From JAJAZB01 sp964244295 (GTDB lineage: Bacteria > Bacteroidota > Bacteroidia > Cytophagales > Spirosomataceae), in the NCBI GenBank assembly GCA_964244295.1, contig CAXTIG010000041.1, positions 1 through 64,000 of the forward strand: a DNA stretch of 64,000 bases. Reading direction: 5' to 3'. The notes under the pieces were generated by a model. That model was given only the letters and a program-made list of their open reading frames with translations, ran no database searches and had not been told where the DNA came from. A program made the position numbers and the translations under genes. Below are positions 52,677 through 62,369 of this stretch, piece after piece. Positions within the stretch are counted from its first letter, which is position 1. Each line of letters opens with the position of its first letter.

Positions 52677-55127
52677 TTACTCGTCGTCATCCCCCTTCGT
52701 CACTCGCACAAACGCGCTCCGACGCGGGGCGGGCAATTCAGCGCTTTCGCCCCGCAGCCCCTTCCAGAGAATTTCGTTGAACAGCTTGTCATCGATGCGG
52801 TCCACGTCGGCGAAGTCCAGTCCTTCCGATTTTTTGGCACTGGGCGTGTGGGCGGTGTTCAGGGTTTCGAGGTCGATGTTGCTCGGCAACGCGCGGTACG
52901 GCGCGGCATTGGGCGTGGCGGTGAAACTGCGGAACATCGGCGTGGCCCCGGCGTCGTACTGGCTCATGGGCGGCAGGCCCAGAATCAGTTCCATCGTGCG
53001 GAGCATCCCGGAGGTGGAGTACAGCGTGTGATCGACAAACTTCCGCCTGGTGTAAGGGCTGACGACCAGGGCGTTCGAGCGGTGCGCGTCCACGTGGTCG
53101 GGGCCGTTCTGGGCGTCGTCTTCCAGAATGAAAATTGCCGACTGGTTCCAGATTTTGCTCCGGCTGATGTGTTCCACCAGCATCCCCACCGCCAAATCGT
53201 TGTCGGCCACGCAGGCGTAGGGCGTCATTTGCCCCACGGCCAGCCCGTGGGTGTGGTCGTTGCCGAGGCGGATGGAGTTGAATTGCGGCACGGCGTCGGC
53301 CACGAGCAGAGAGTCGAAATCCCGTTTCCATTGGCCCACCCGCGTGGTGTCTTTGGTTTTGTTGACGTAAAACGTCGTGAAGTTTTTGCAGACGTGGGCG
53401 GCGTCGAGGGCCGGAATGTTGCCTTTGTCTTTGTCCACGAACACGCCGTAGCTGCGGTAGCTGACGCCTTTTCGTTTGCAAAAATCCCAGATAAATCCGT
53501 CTTTGTCGTTAGCGATTTGGCGGCGGCCCATACCCTCGGTCACGCCCCCGCGACGGCTGTAGCCCGCCACCCAGGTTTTTTCGAGGTAGTCGTTGGCGTG
53601 GGCACCCAGGCTCCAGTTGTGGCCATCGGCGCTCACTTCGGCATCGACGTAAAAGTTGTCGAGCAGCACGAACTCGCGGGCCAGCGCGTGCTGGTTGGGC
53701 GTGTATTTTTCACCGAAAAGACAAAGCGTGGAATCGCCGTTGCCCTCCTTCATGTCGCCAAACACCTGGTCGTAGGTGCGGTTTTCTTTCAACACGTAAA
53801 ACACGTATTTTATCGGCGAAGGGTCGCCAACTTTCATCGGAATCGGGTTTCCCGGTTCGCCGTCGGCGGCCAATTCCTTCGTTTTCTGGTACGGCGTGTT
53901 GGTAAAAACCTTCTTGGCGTACAGCGCCAGCACGGCCTCGGTTGGCTCGTCGATGATGCTCATCGTGCCTTTCATCAGCGCCCCAATGTATTGCAGGCGG
54001 CTAGTGGGCCGCGCTTCTTCGCCCACGTGGGTTTCGGAACGCACGGTGCGGCTGACCGGCTGCGGCCCCAGCGGGTTGGCAAACGAGGTAAAGCCCTTGC
54101 CGTTGGCGACGAACACCCGTTTCCCCACCACCCGCACGTTAGTCGGGTACCAGCCCACGGGAATGAACCCTTTCGAGACGCTCCGGCCCGGTTCGGCCAC
54201 GTCGAACACGGCCAGGCAGTTGTTGTCGGCGTTGGCGATGTACAGCGTTTTTTCGTCCCCTGAAAGCGCCAGCCCGTTCGTGACCGAACCCACCGGCGAG
54301 GCCGGGTACAGCGCCGCGTCGAGCACTTCGATGACCTTCCGGGCCTTCACGTCGATGACCGACACGCTGTTGTCGCCCGCGTTGGCGACGAAAATCAGGC
54401 TGCCTTTTTTGTTCAAAATCAATTCGTTCGGGTTGAACGACACCGGAATCGTGGCGGTCACTTTCCGGGTGTCGGTGTCGAAAATCGCCACCGATTTTCC
54501 ACCCCAAACCGAAACGTACAGTTCCCGGCGGTTGGGCGAGAGCACGGCGGTGTAGGCTTCGTGACCCAGCTTTTCCTGGTGAACAATGGCTTTGGTCGTC
54601 AAATCGAGCACGTAGAGCGAGTTGCTTTCCTTCGTCACGACGTAGAGCAGGTTGCGGGCGTCGTCCAACTCGATGCCGACGGGGGAAATTTTCTCCGGCC
54701 ATTTTTTTCCGAGAATCAAACTGTCGCTCAGCGTGAGCTTGCCGTTGGCAATGGCGTACTTCAAAATCTGATTGTCGTTCCCCGCCGAGGCGTAGAGCGA
54801 TTTTTCGTCGCGGCTGAATTTCAGCCCGTAAAACGAACGCGGAATTTCGACGCTGTGCAGCACGGTTTCCCGCTTCGGGTCGATGAGTTGGATGCTCTGC
54901 GTACCCTGCCCGTTGTTGGTCACGGCCAGCAGTGCGCCCGATGGGGAGACGGCGATGTTCAACGGCAAGTCGCCCAGTTCGAGCGAGCGCCCGGCGGGGG
55001 TGAGGCTCCAGCCGTTGGGCAGCATCACGCGGCGGGCTTCGAGGGCCGCGTCGAGTTTTTGGAGGGCGGGGGCTTTTTGCGCCATTGCCACCGTTGGCAG
55101 CAGGAGCAAGCAGAGGAATTTTTTCAT
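52677..55127 (-). CDS. Secreted YVTN beta-propeller plus phosphoesterase fusion
   Basis: A protein of 816 residues from ATG 55127, with signal peptide MKKFLCLLLLPTVAMA. Residues 60-400 are a YVTN-type propeller (LYVVTKESNSLYVLDLTTKAIVHQE, YVSVWGGKSVAIFDTDTRKVTATI, IFVANAGDNSVSVIDVKARKVIEV, LYIANADNNCLAVFDV). The C-terminal half is a phosphoesterase/acid-phosphatase-like domain (PIKYVFYVLKENRTYDQVFGDMKEGNGD, NFYVDAEVSADGHNWSLGA, QSAIFILEDDAQNGPDHVDAHRSNALVVSPYTRR) with metal-binding Asp and His. It probably hydrolyses phosphate esters in the periplasm or on the surface. Next upstream is another phosphodiesterase. Confidence 0.9.
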   Translation of the reverse strand: MKKFLCLLLLPTVAMAQKAPALQKLDAALEARRVMLPNGWSLTPAGRSLELGDLPLNIAVSPSGALLAVTNNGQGTQSIQLIDPKRETVLHSVEIPRSFYGLKFSRDEKSLYASAGNDNQILKYAIANGKLTLSDSLILGKKWPEKISPVGIELDDARNLLYVVTKESNSLYVLDLTTKAIVHQEKLGHEAYTAVLSPNRRELYVSVWGGKSVAIFDTDTRKVTATIPVSFNPNELILNKKGSLIFVANAGDNSVSVIDVKARKVIEVLDAALYPASPVGSVTNGLALSGDEKTLYIANADNNCLAVFDVAEPGRSVSKGFIPVGWYPTNVRVVGKRVFVANGKGFTSFANPLGPQPVSRTVRSETHVGEEARPTSRLQYIGALMKGTMSIIDEPTEAVLALYAKKVFTNTPYQKTKELAADGEPGNPIPMKVGDPSPIKYVFYVLKENRTYDQVFGDMKEGNGDSTLCLFGEKYTPNQHALAREFVLLDNFYVDAEVSADGHNWSLGAHANDYLEKTWVAGYSRRGGVTEGMGRRQIANDKDGFIWDFCKRKGVSYRSYGVFVDKDKGNIPALDAAHVCKNFTTFYVNKTKDTTRVGQWKRDFDSLLVADAVPQFNSIRLGNDHTHGLAVGQMTPYACVADNDLAVGMLVEHISRSKIWNQSAIFILEDDAQNGPDHVDAHRSNALVVSPYTRRKFVDHTLYSTSGMLRTMELILGLPPMSQYDAGATPMFRSFTATPNAAPYRALPSNIDLETLNTAHTPSAKKSEGLDFADVDRIDDKLFNEILWKGLRGESAELPAPRRSAFVRVTKGDDDE

Positions 55128-55188
55128 TCGGTAACTGCTGACTTTTAGTTCGTAGATGAATTTGTTTTTGACGGTATTCTCCACCGAA

Positions 55189-55226
55189 CCCCTTCCTCCA
55201 TTCGGTTCACCGAATGGAGGAAGGGG
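55189..55226. terminator. 18-bp hairpin between two phosphoesterase genes
   Basis: CCCCTTCCTCCATTCGGT and its exact complement are separated by 2 bases. It is in the 178-base gap upstream of the propeller-phosphoesterase gene, and a second palindrome TACGAACTAAAGTTCGTA (about 55283-55300) lies beside it. Confidence 0.6.
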
Positions 55227-55305
55227 GAACAACCTCACGGGCCGGTGCGCGCAGGCAGTTTGAGCCGTTCCCGGCGATTTCTACGAACTAAAGTTCGTAG
55301 CTACC

Positions 55306-56844
55306 TTACTTCGCCGTGCGATTCACCCGCGCCGAGTTCACGTACCGGTACCGGCCCAGTGTGGTCTGCTCCAGCATCAGCGTGTACGTGCCGCCGGGGT
55401 ACGCGGCGGTGGTTTCGACGGTCTCGGTTTTCGGCTGAGGCTGGGCTTCTTCCGGCGAGGGTTTTCCCGAAATCAGCAGTTCGGTCAGTATCCGCCCGTC
55501 CATCGTGGCCGGAACGGGCAGGCGGTGCAGGTGCAGCACCGTTGGAATCATGTCGATGATGGACGTGGGCAGATTGCTCCGGTGGCTTTTCTTAAACCCC
55601 GGCCCGCTCGCGATGAGGGCGATGTGGACCTCGTAGGGGCTGATGCTTCCGTGCCCGGCGATACCCCGTGAGAAACTCGTCCCGGCGTAGCCCGCGCTGT
55701 TTTTGTCGTCGTTCCAGGCTTCGTCCACCAGAATATCGGCGCTGCGTTCGGCGTGGTTCCAGTGGATGCTCTCGAACGAAAGCGTACCCGGTACGCTGCC
55801 TTTCAGGTCGCCGGGTTGGGCGGCTTTCGTGAAAATCGCCCCCACCCAGGGCTGGGCTTGCAGGGCGGTGACGAGGCGCTGAATATGGACCGGATCGTGG
55901 TTTTTGACGTAAAGCGCTCCTTCGGCCACCACCACGTCGTCGCTTTCGTGGCCCGCTTTCAGGCCCTGTTCAACTAGAAATTCACTCAGTCCGGTTTTCC
56001 CGACGTTCGTGACAAACCCGTGGTCGGCGGTGACGAGGATGTTGTAGTTGGGCAGCAGGTTCCGGGACTGGAGCGAATCCAGGATTCGGCCAAACTGCTC
56101 GTCCACGAGTTTGATGGCCTGCATCGTCACCGGCGTGCCGACGCCCTCGGCGTGGGCGGTGCCGTCGGGGTCGGAAAACCAGATGGAACTCACCAGCGGG
56201 CCGTCGGGCACCAAGCCGTAGCGCAGCAGGGCGTCGGTAATCCAGCGGTGCTGGGCGAGGTTGGGCTTGCCGTGGGCGGGCAGCGGGCCGATTTCCCGGA
56301 TTACTTTTTCTTTCCACTCTTCCGGTAAAATCATCCCCGGGTTGATGACCGCCCCGCCGCTCACCTTGCGGTTTTGGAGCAGGGCCTGGCCCGTCGAACC
56401 CGAACTGAATACCATCATCCGCTCGCCCGCCGCCTGGAGCAGTTCGCCCAGCGAGGGCGTGGTGAGCAACTGCCCGCCGCTGGCCTCGTTGGCCTTGAGC
56501 AGTTCCTTGAAATTGCCGGTGTTCAAGCCTTTGACGGGGTTCACCGTCGGAAAAAACACGGTATTTCCCATCAAGCCGTGGGTTTTGGGGTAACTGCCCG
56601 TCGAGTACGAGGAGGTGTTCACTCGCGTGACGGTCGGGAACACGCTGTGGTGTTCGGAGGCGTGGCTGCCCGCCTCGCGGAAAGCGTAGAGCCGGGGCAT
56701 GGTTTCGGGTCGGATGTAGTCGGGACGGAGGCCGTCGAACACCACGACGAGCGTGCGCAACCGGCCCGCCGGGGCCTGCGCCGACAGCGCGCCGGAAAGC
56801 AGGAGGGCGAGGCTGAGTTGGGTGAGGAAACGGGTTGGATTCAT
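55306..56844 (-). CDS. Secreted nucleotide pyrophosphatase/phosphodiesterase
   Basis: A protein of 512 residues with a signal peptide (MNPTRFLTQLSLALLLSGALSAQA). The alkaline-phosphatase-superfamily core has VVVFDGLRPDYI (metal Asp), FPTVTRVNTSSYSTGSYPKTHGLMGN (nucleophile Thr), WFSDPDGTAHAEG and NILVTADHGF (metal Asp/His). These are the signatures of the type I phosphodiesterase/nucleotide pyrophosphatase family. It is 45 bases upstream of the susD stop on the same strand, so it is probably cotranscribed with the SusCD pair. Confidence 0.9.
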   Translation of the reverse strand: MNPTRFLTQLSLALLLSGALSAQAPAGRLRTLVVVFDGLRPDYIRPETMPRLYAFREAGSHASEHHSVFPTVTRVNTSSYSTGSYPKTHGLMGNTVFFPTVNPVKGLNTGNFKELLKANEASGGQLLTTPSLGELLQAAGERMMVFSSGSTGQALLQNRKVSGGAVINPGMILPEEWKEKVIREIGPLPAHGKPNLAQHRWITDALLRYGLVPDGPLVSSIWFSDPDGTAHAEGVGTPVTMQAIKLVDEQFGRILDSLQSRNLLPNYNILVTADHGFVTNVGKTGLSEFLVEQGLKAGHESDDVVVAEGALYVKNHDPVHIQRLVTALQAQPWVGAIFTKAAQPGDLKGSVPGTLSFESIHWNHAERSADILVDEAWNDDKNSAGYAGTSFSRGIAGHGSISPYEVHIALIASGPGFKKSHRSNLPTSIIDMIPTVLHLHRLPVPATMDGRILTELLISGKPSPEEAQPQPKTETVETTAAYPGGTYTLMLEQTTLGRYRYVNSARVNRTAK

Positions 56845-56889
56845 GGGAAAATTGGGGATGGTTGAATGGAGGTTGTTTTTTTAGGTTTC

Positions 56890-58377
56890 TCACTTCTCCC
56901 ACCAAACCTTCCCATCCTGGCTGTCCCCACCCATCGACGCCACCGCAGCGGCGAGGGCTTCGGGGTTGAGCGACTGGAGATAGGTCGGGTACGGCACCCG
57001 GCTCGGAAACTTGTTTTCGGCGGGGATGCCCGCTCCACGTGGCAGCACGGGGTAACCGGTCCGGCGTTTCTCGAACCAGGCCTGGTAATCCACAAAAAAG
57101 TACGCGTAGTATTTCTGACCCATGATTTGTTCCAACTGCTGTTCGGGCGTCGCGTCGGCTTTGTACACCACGCCCGGCTGCGTAAGAAAATTGGCCGGTA
57201 CCGTTGCGCCCCACTGCACGATGGAAGCCGTGGTGCCCGCCTCGTAGTGCGCTTTGGGCGTTTTTCCGGTGGCAAATCCTTTCAGTGCCAGTTCGGCTTT
57301 GATGAATTCCACCTCGGCGTAGGGCAGCATCACGCCCAACTGGGGCAGGGTTTTCAGCGCGTCGGTGTAGCTGGAGTTTTTGCCCACGGCGTATTCGAGC
57401 GTGGTCGGGTAGCCGCTCTGGATGCCCTGAAACACCGACGCCCCGCCCACCGTAACCGGAATGGCCCAGATGGCGCGCCGGGGGTCGTTGTCCGCGTTGA
57501 GTTTGTTGAGGAAAAACTCGGTGTAGTACGTGCCGTCGCGCCAGTCGAGGGTGCGGGCGTTGTAGTTGGGGTTGAAGTAAGGGAAGGTGCCGGGGTAGCG
57601 GAAAATGGCGTCGTCGGCGTTGGCGGTCATCACCGGAAACTTCGCCGGGTCGGCCAGAATCGCGGTAATCTGCTCCCGCGCATTCACTTCGCCGTCGCGC
57701 TTCAGCACCCGCAGCAGCAGGCGCAGACGCAGCGAGTTGGCGAATTTTTTCCACTTCAAAATGCCCGCGTTTTTACCGCCCGTCAGCGCATTGGCGTTGA
57801 AGACCAAATCCCCGGCGTAGGTCAGCGCTTTGGTTTCGTCGAACAACCCGTTGGCCGTTTCGAGGTCTTTTAAAATCTGGAGGTAAATGTCCTTTTGCTT
57901 GTCGAAACCGGGCTTCACGATGCCTTCGGTGGCGCGGTTGGCCTGCGAGTAGGGCACGTCGCCGTAGAGGTCGGTCAGGATGGAGTACGCCCAGCTTTTG
58001 TACACCAGCGCGATGGCTTTGTAATTGGGTTCCTTCAACCGGTCAGCGATGGTGTAAATGTCCTGGATGTCGGTGAGGTAGCCGTAAAAGTTGCTCCACA
58101 CCCCCGCGCCGGGATTGACCACGTAGCGGTGCAGCCCGCCGCCGCTCGCGCTGCCGCGCGGGGCGTCCACCTGCATCAGTTCGTGGGTAAACGAGCGGGC
58201 CGCGCCCGTCGAAGAGTTCACGATGCGGTACTGCAACTGCCCCAGCATCACGCCGGGGGTGATTTCCTGCGGGCGGTTGGGGTCGGTGTTGATTTCCTCG
58301 AAGTTTTTGGTGCAGGAGAAGCCCCCTAACCCCCAAAGGGGGAACAGGAGTAGGAAGTATTTGAGTGTTTTTTTCAT
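56890..58377 (-). CDS. SusD/RagB-family outer-membrane lipoprotein
   Basis: A protein of 495 residues with a lipoprotein signal (MKKTLKYFLLLFPLWGLGGFSC; Cys 22). CTKNFEEINTDPNRPQEITPGVML is the typical SusD-like (SusD_2) start, followed by the TPR-like helical body (YKAIALVYKSWAYSILTDLYGDVPYSQA). It binds a substrate at the cell surface for import by the paired SusC porin. The gene lies 372 bases after susC. The substrate is not evident; the adjacent phosphoesterases suggest a phosphorylated compound. Confidence 0.93.
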   Translation of the reverse strand: MKKTLKYFLLLFPLWGLGGFSCTKNFEEINTDPNRPQEITPGVMLGQLQYRIVNSSTGAARSFTHELMQVDAPRGSASGGGLHRYVVNPGAGVWSNFYGYLTDIQDIYTIADRLKEPNYKAIALVYKSWAYSILTDLYGDVPYSQANRATEGIVKPGFDKQKDIYLQILKDLETANGLFDETKALTYAGDLVFNANALTGGKNAGILKWKKFANSLRLRLLLRVLKRDGEVNAREQITAILADPAKFPVMTANADDAIFRYPGTFPYFNPNYNARTLDWRDGTYYTEFFLNKLNADNDPRRAIWAIPVTVGGASVFQGIQSGYPTTLEYAVGKNSSYTDALKTLPQLGVMLPYAEVEFIKAELALKGFATGKTPKAHYEAGTTASIVQWGATVPANFLTQPGVVYKADATPEQQLEQIMGQKYYAYFFVDYQAWFEKRRTGYPVLPRGAGIPAENKFPSRVPYPTYLQSLNPEALAAAVASMGGDSQDGKVWWEK

Positions 58378-58473
58378 GGAAAAAGTCGTTTGAAATGGGT
58401 TTGAAATGGGTTGGGAGTTTTCCAGGCGAGTTTTCCTTGTCCGACGTTACGCAAATCAGCGCTTCGCTACCAC

Positions 58474-58727
58474 GTCATTGCGAGCGGAGGTAATCAGGAC
58501 GAGCGAAGCGAGAACTGATTGCCGGAGCGAAGCGGTCCGCCGCTGCGGCAATCCCCTGCCGAAGACCGAAATAGCTTTTGGGGAGAACGGTTGGATGCGA
58601 GCGGTACTTGGTTTGGCTCTCTCGGTCTCCGAAGGGGGGATTGCCGCAGCGGCGGACCGCTTCGCTTCGTGTTCAAAGCCTCCGCTTCGCATCGGTTTTG
58701 AACACTCCGCTCGCAATGACGTGCCGG
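58474..58727. repeat. Nested inverted repeats between susC and susD
   Basis: Outer arms TCATTGCGAGCGGAG (near 58474) and CGCTCGCAATGA (ending about 58721) enclose inner arms holding the 17-mer GCGGTCCGCCGCTGCGG (58532-58548) and its inverse (58644-58660). Most of the 372-base gap 58378-58749 is this structure, and no gene is seen. It may reduce susD relative to susC expression. Confidence 0.8.
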
Positions 58728-58749
58728 GTAGATTTCGTAACATCAGTTC

Positions 58750-61700
58750 CTAAAACTTCAGCGTCAAATTCGCCCCCATCGTCCGGGTGGACGGAAACTG
58801 GGTTAGCTCCACGCCGGGGGTGAGGGTGCCGCTGTTGAGGTTGCCGCCTTCGGGGTCGAAGCCGGGGAAGCGGGTGAAGTTGACCAAATCGCGCCCGAAC
58901 AGGGCCAGGCTCGTTTGCCGCACGCCAATCCGGCCCAGCAAGGAAGCGGCCGGGCCGACGTTCGGCAGGTTGAACTCGACCCGCGCCTCCCGGATTTTCA
59001 GGAACGAAGCGTCGAAAATGTTGACCTCGGCGTTGCTGATTTGGTAGTAGTTGTCGTAGTACGACGAGGCGGGCACTTTCACGGCGTTCGGCTTGAAACT
59101 GCCGTCGCCCTGCGCCACCACGCCCTCGCCGATGAGTCCGCCGTCGCGGCCGGGCAGGGTCACTTTGGTTTTACCGAGCGTGTTGTTTTTGTGGTTGGTC
59201 TGCGAGTACATGCTGCCGCCGTACTGTCCGTCGAGCAAAATGCTGATGCGCAGGCCGCGTACCGTAAACTCGTTCAACAAACTGCCTTTCCAATCGGCGA
59301 AGGCGTTGCCCCAGACTTTCGTCACCGGGTCGAGCGGGGCGGGCAGGCCCACCGACGAGTAGATGATTTGTCCGTCGGGCGAACGCTGGAAACCCCGCCC
59401 GTACATATCCCCCATCCGGCCACCGACGCGGGCTTCGATGGTGACGTTGCCGCCGTGGCTGTAAATCGTCTGGTTGGTGATGCCGGCGGCCAGTTCGCGG
59501 ACGTAGCTGCGGTTGCGCGACCAGATGAAGGTGGTGTTCCAGGTAAAATTCGGGCGGCTGATTGGTTTACCCGTCAGTTTCACCTCGATGCCCTGGCTTT
59601 GGATGAGGCCCGCGTTGATGAGCGCGTTGGAGTAGCCCGACACCGGGTCGAGCGGGATGGCGAGAATCTGGTTGCGGCTGCGGTTGTTGTAGTAGGCCAA
59701 ATCCAGCCCCAGTCGGCTTTTGAACAGCCGCACATCCAGCCCGAACTCGTAGCTCGCCGTGATTTCGGGTTTCAACTCGGCGTTGAAGAGCGTCGAGGTG
59801 TTGGTGAAACTGTTGCCGTAAATCCGGTCGTAGTAGCGGGCGGTCTGGTAGGGCCGGGTGTCGTTGCCGACCTGCGCCCAGGAGGCCCGAAACTTGGCGA
59901 ACGACACCGCCTGCGGCAGCGCGAAGAGTTCGTTCAACAAAAAGCTGCTGCTCACCGAGGGGTAAAAAAACGAGTTGTTGGCGAAGGGCAGCGTACTGCT
60001 CCAGTCGTTGCGACCCGTGACGTCGAGGAAGATTTTTTCGTCGAACGAAACCTGCCCCGCCCCGTACACGCTGTTGATGGCCTTGCGGGTTTTCTGCGGG
60101 TCGGCCACGGCCTGGTCGAGGCTGTTGGAAATCTGGTAAATGCCCGGCTGCGCCAACTGGTCGGCGTACAGCCCCGCGAAGTCATAGGTCTGCCGCATGG
60201 CGTTGCCCCCGACCGAGGCGCTGAAGGCGATGCGCGAGCTGATGGCGTCTTTGTAGGTCAGTAAAAAATCGGAGTTCGATTCGTAGCTGAACACGTTCTG
60301 CTCGCGGTACATCCCACGCGGAAACTTGGTCATGCTGAAGGGCCGCTGTTGGGAGCGGAACTCGAAGGCCATGTCCACGCCCGTGCGGAGCAGCAACTCG
60401 AGTTTGGGCGTGAGCTGGTAGTTGGCCGTGACGTTGCCGATGACCCCGTGCTTGTTCATCTTGTTGAGCATCTCGTACATATCGAGGTACGGGTTGTCGG
60501 GGCCGGGGTTGAAGGGGTTTTTCTGTTGTACGCCTTCCAGACCCGGCTGCCAGTAGGGTTTGTACCATTCCGGCTTGACGTTGGGCGAGGGGCCGATAAT
60601 CACGAAGTACATCAGCGACTGGTTGTTGTACCCGGCGGCAGGCAGGTTGTCGCTCCGCTTGTTGGTGTAGTTGACCTTGCCGCTGAGTTTCAATTTCTCC
60701 GAAACCCGCTGGTTCACCGACAGCGCCGCGTTGATGCGCTCGAAGCCCGTGTTGGGCACAATCCAGGAATTTTTCAGGTGGGTCAGCGATAGCCGGGCCG
60801 AACCTTTGTCGCTGCCGCCTTCGATGGACACGCTGTTGGAATACGTCACGCCGGTTTGGAAATAGCCGGAGATGTAGTTTTTGTAGGGCACCCAGGGCGT
60901 GCGCTCGGTGGGCTTGCCGGTCGGGTCGTTGGGGTTGTACTGGAAGTAGGACTGACCCATGAACTTCGGCCCCCAGGCCCGACCCGCCGCCACGTTGGTA
61001 CTGGTGTTGGGGCCGTCGGGGCTGTCGAGGTACGAGTAGTACAGGTCGGTGCGGCCTTCGCCGTACTCGAACTGGTAGTCGGGCCAGCGGTTCACCTGGT
61101 CGATGCTGACGTTGGAATTGATGGTCACGCCCAGGCCCCGGTCTTGTCGCGCCCCCGATTTGGTGGTGATGATGAGCGCCCCGCCCGCCGCCCGGCTGCC
61201 GTAGAGGGCCGTCGCGCCGGGGCCTTTCAGCACCGTCACTTTTTCGATGTCGTCGGGGTTGAGGTCCGACACGCTGGAGCCGTAATCGACGGGGCTGTCG
61301 GCGGAAAGGTGCGAGGTGTAGCCCGTGCCGGTGATGCGGCTGCTGACGGGCACGCCGTCGACGACGATGAGCGCCTGGTTGTTGTCGAGGTTGAGCGAGG
61401 ACTCGCCCCGGAGCGTAATCCTGGACGACCCCATCGGCCCCGCGCCGGTGCCCTGGATGTTGAGGCCCGCCACTTTGCCCGAAAGCGTATTCACCCAGTT
61501 GTTCGATTTGGCGTCTTTCACCGCGTTTTCACTGATGGTCGTGGCCGCGTAACCCAGCGTTTTTTCCTCGCGTCGAATCCCCAGCGCCGTCACGACGACT
61601 TCGTTGAGGCTGAGGTTGGCCGTTTTGAGCTGAAACCGGAACGTTCGCTGGTTGCCGATAGGAAGTTCGGCGTTTTGGAACCCGATGAACCGGGCCACGA

Positions 61701-61947
61701 GCGTGTCGGTCGGGCTGAGCGGCCGGGTTGTGCTGAGGTTGAAAATCCCTTTCGCGTCGCTCAGGGTGCCAATCGTCGTGCCTTTCAGAATGACGCTCAC
61801 GCCCGGTAGGGGCTGGTTCTGGTCGTCGCTGACGCTGCCCCGCAGGGTGGTTTGCCCGTAGGCAGTGGGCGAGAGCAGGCCGAGAAAAAGCAGGCAGAAC
61901 AGGGGGGGAAAGGGGCGGTTCCGAAAACGTAGAAGTTTCAGGGACAT
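58750..61947 (-). CDS. SusC/RagA-family TonB-dependent receptor
   Basis: A protein of 1065 residues with a signal peptide. It has the carboxypeptidase-like regulatory domain (TTLRGSVSDDQNQPLPGVSVILKGTTIGTLSDAKGIFNLS), then a plug (NEVVVTALGIRREEKTLGYA ... GLNIQGTGAGPMGSSRITLRGESS, GPGATALYGSRAAGGALIITTKSG), and a 22-strand barrel ending TMGANLTLKF. It is the outer-membrane porin for the substrate bound by the SusD partner. A -7 box TAGGTTTG (minus strand, 61975-61982) and an operator-like element at 62010-62032 precede it. Confidence 0.95.
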   Translation of the reverse strand: MSLKLLRFRNRPFPPLFCLLFLGLLSPTAYGQTTLRGSVSDDQNQPLPGVSVILKGTTIGTLSDAKGIFNLSTTRPLSPTDTLVARFIGFQNAELPIGNQRTFRFQLKTANLSLNEVVVTALGIRREEKTLGYAATTISENAVKDAKSNNWVNTLSGKVAGLNIQGTGAGPMGSSRITLRGESSLNLDNNQALIVVDGVPVSSRITGTGYTSHLSADSPVDYGSSVSDLNPDDIEKVTVLKGPGATALYGSRAAGGALIITTKSGARQDRGLGVTINSNVSIDQVNRWPDYQFEYGEGRTDLYYSYLDSPDGPNTSTNVAAGRAWGPKFMGQSYFQYNPNDPTGKPTERTPWVPYKNYISGYFQTGVTYSNSVSIEGGSDKGSARLSLTHLKNSWIVPNTGFERINAALSVNQRVSEKLKLSGKVNYTNKRSDNLPAAGYNNQSLMYFVIIGPSPNVKPEWYKPYWQPGLEGVQQKNPFNPGPDNPYLDMYEMLNKMNKHGVIGNVTANYQLTPKLELLLRTGVDMAFEFRSQQRPFSMTKFPRGMYREQNVFSYESNSDFLLTYKDAISSRIAFSASVGGNAMRQTYDFAGLYADQLAQPGIYQISNSLDQAVADPQKTRKAINSVYGAGQVSFDEKIFLDVTGRNDWSSTLPFANNSFFYPSVSSSFLLNELFALPQAVSFAKFRASWAQVGNDTRPYQTARYYDRIYGNSFTNTSTLFNAELKPEITASYEFGLDVRLFKSRLGLDLAYYNNRSRNQILAIPLDPVSGYSNALINAGLIQSQGIEVKLTGKPISRPNFTWNTTFIWSRNRSYVRELAAGITNQTIYSHGGNVTIEARVGGRMGDMYGRGFQRSPDGQIIYSSVGLPAPLDPVTKVWGNAFADWKGSLLNEFTVRGLRISILLDGQYGGSMYSQTNHKNNTLGKTKVTLPGRDGGLIGEGVVAQGDGSFKPNAVKVPASSYYDNYYQISNAEVNIFDASFLKIREARVEFNLPNVGPAASLLGRIGVRQTSLALFGRDLVNFTRFPGFDPEGGNLNSGTLTPGVELTQFPSTRTMGANLTLKF

Positions 61948-61974
61948 CAGGCGTTAGGGTTGGTTTGTTTCCCC

Positions 61975-62032
61975 CAAACCTATCCAATTGCCGTCGCCGG
62001 GTCGTTCGGGCCGAACGGATGGGTTCGCGCCG
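61975..62032 (-). promoter_or_regulatory. susC promoter with upstream 23-bp element
   Basis: On the minus strand, CGGCGCGAACCC-AT-CCGTTCGGC (62032-62010) is followed by 27 bases and then TAGGTTTG (61982-61975), a TAnnTTTG -7 box 27 bases before the ATG. There is no TTG -33 element; the 23-bp element takes its place. The same arrangement precedes the receptor gene at 63769. Confidence 0.75.
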
Positions 62033-62142
62033 AACGGCGTGAACTGCCGTTTTTCCACAACTGTTTGTTTTTCAAAAACTTAAGCTGGGTTATTTTTTTG
62101 TTAAGCGTGGGTGGATGGGATTCATGCAGGGTTCATACGTCT

Positions 62143-62270
62143 GCCCGGTGTCCGTCAGCTAAAGCAAACGGCAATTGGGGAAAGCCCCTTCGGGGCTGCG
62201 AATCAGTTGTCTTTTAGCCCCGAAGGGGCTTTCCCCATTTGCCGTTTGCTTTAGCTGACGGACACCGGGC
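62143..62270. repeat. Long inverted repeat between susC and the AraC-type gene
   Basis: GCCCGGTGTCCGTCAGC... at 62143 pairs with the complement ending at 62270, over about 55 bases per arm, and contains the inner palindromes AGCCCCTTCGGGGCT and AGCCCCGAAGGGGCT. With the promoter element at 62010-62032 it accounts for most of 61948-62369, which has no gene. Confidence 0.85.
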
Positions 62271-62369
62271 GGGTCTTTGCGAGTACATCACTTCACAATT
62301 TCTTAACCCAACCTCCAAGCCCGAAGCGGCCCCAACCGGCTAATTTTACCAAAACTTGTCTTCCTGCCC

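Noticed and set aside
52848..54263. 471-codon open frame antisense to the propeller-phosphoesterase gene
   Set aside because: The sense gene has a signal peptide and two clear domains. The antisense product is Val/Gly/His-rich without motifs.
55982..57754. 590-codon open frame on the minus strand
   Set aside because: It spans parts of the phosphodiesterase and susD genes in another frame. Its composition is rich in Arg, Pro and Gly, as expected of a shadow.
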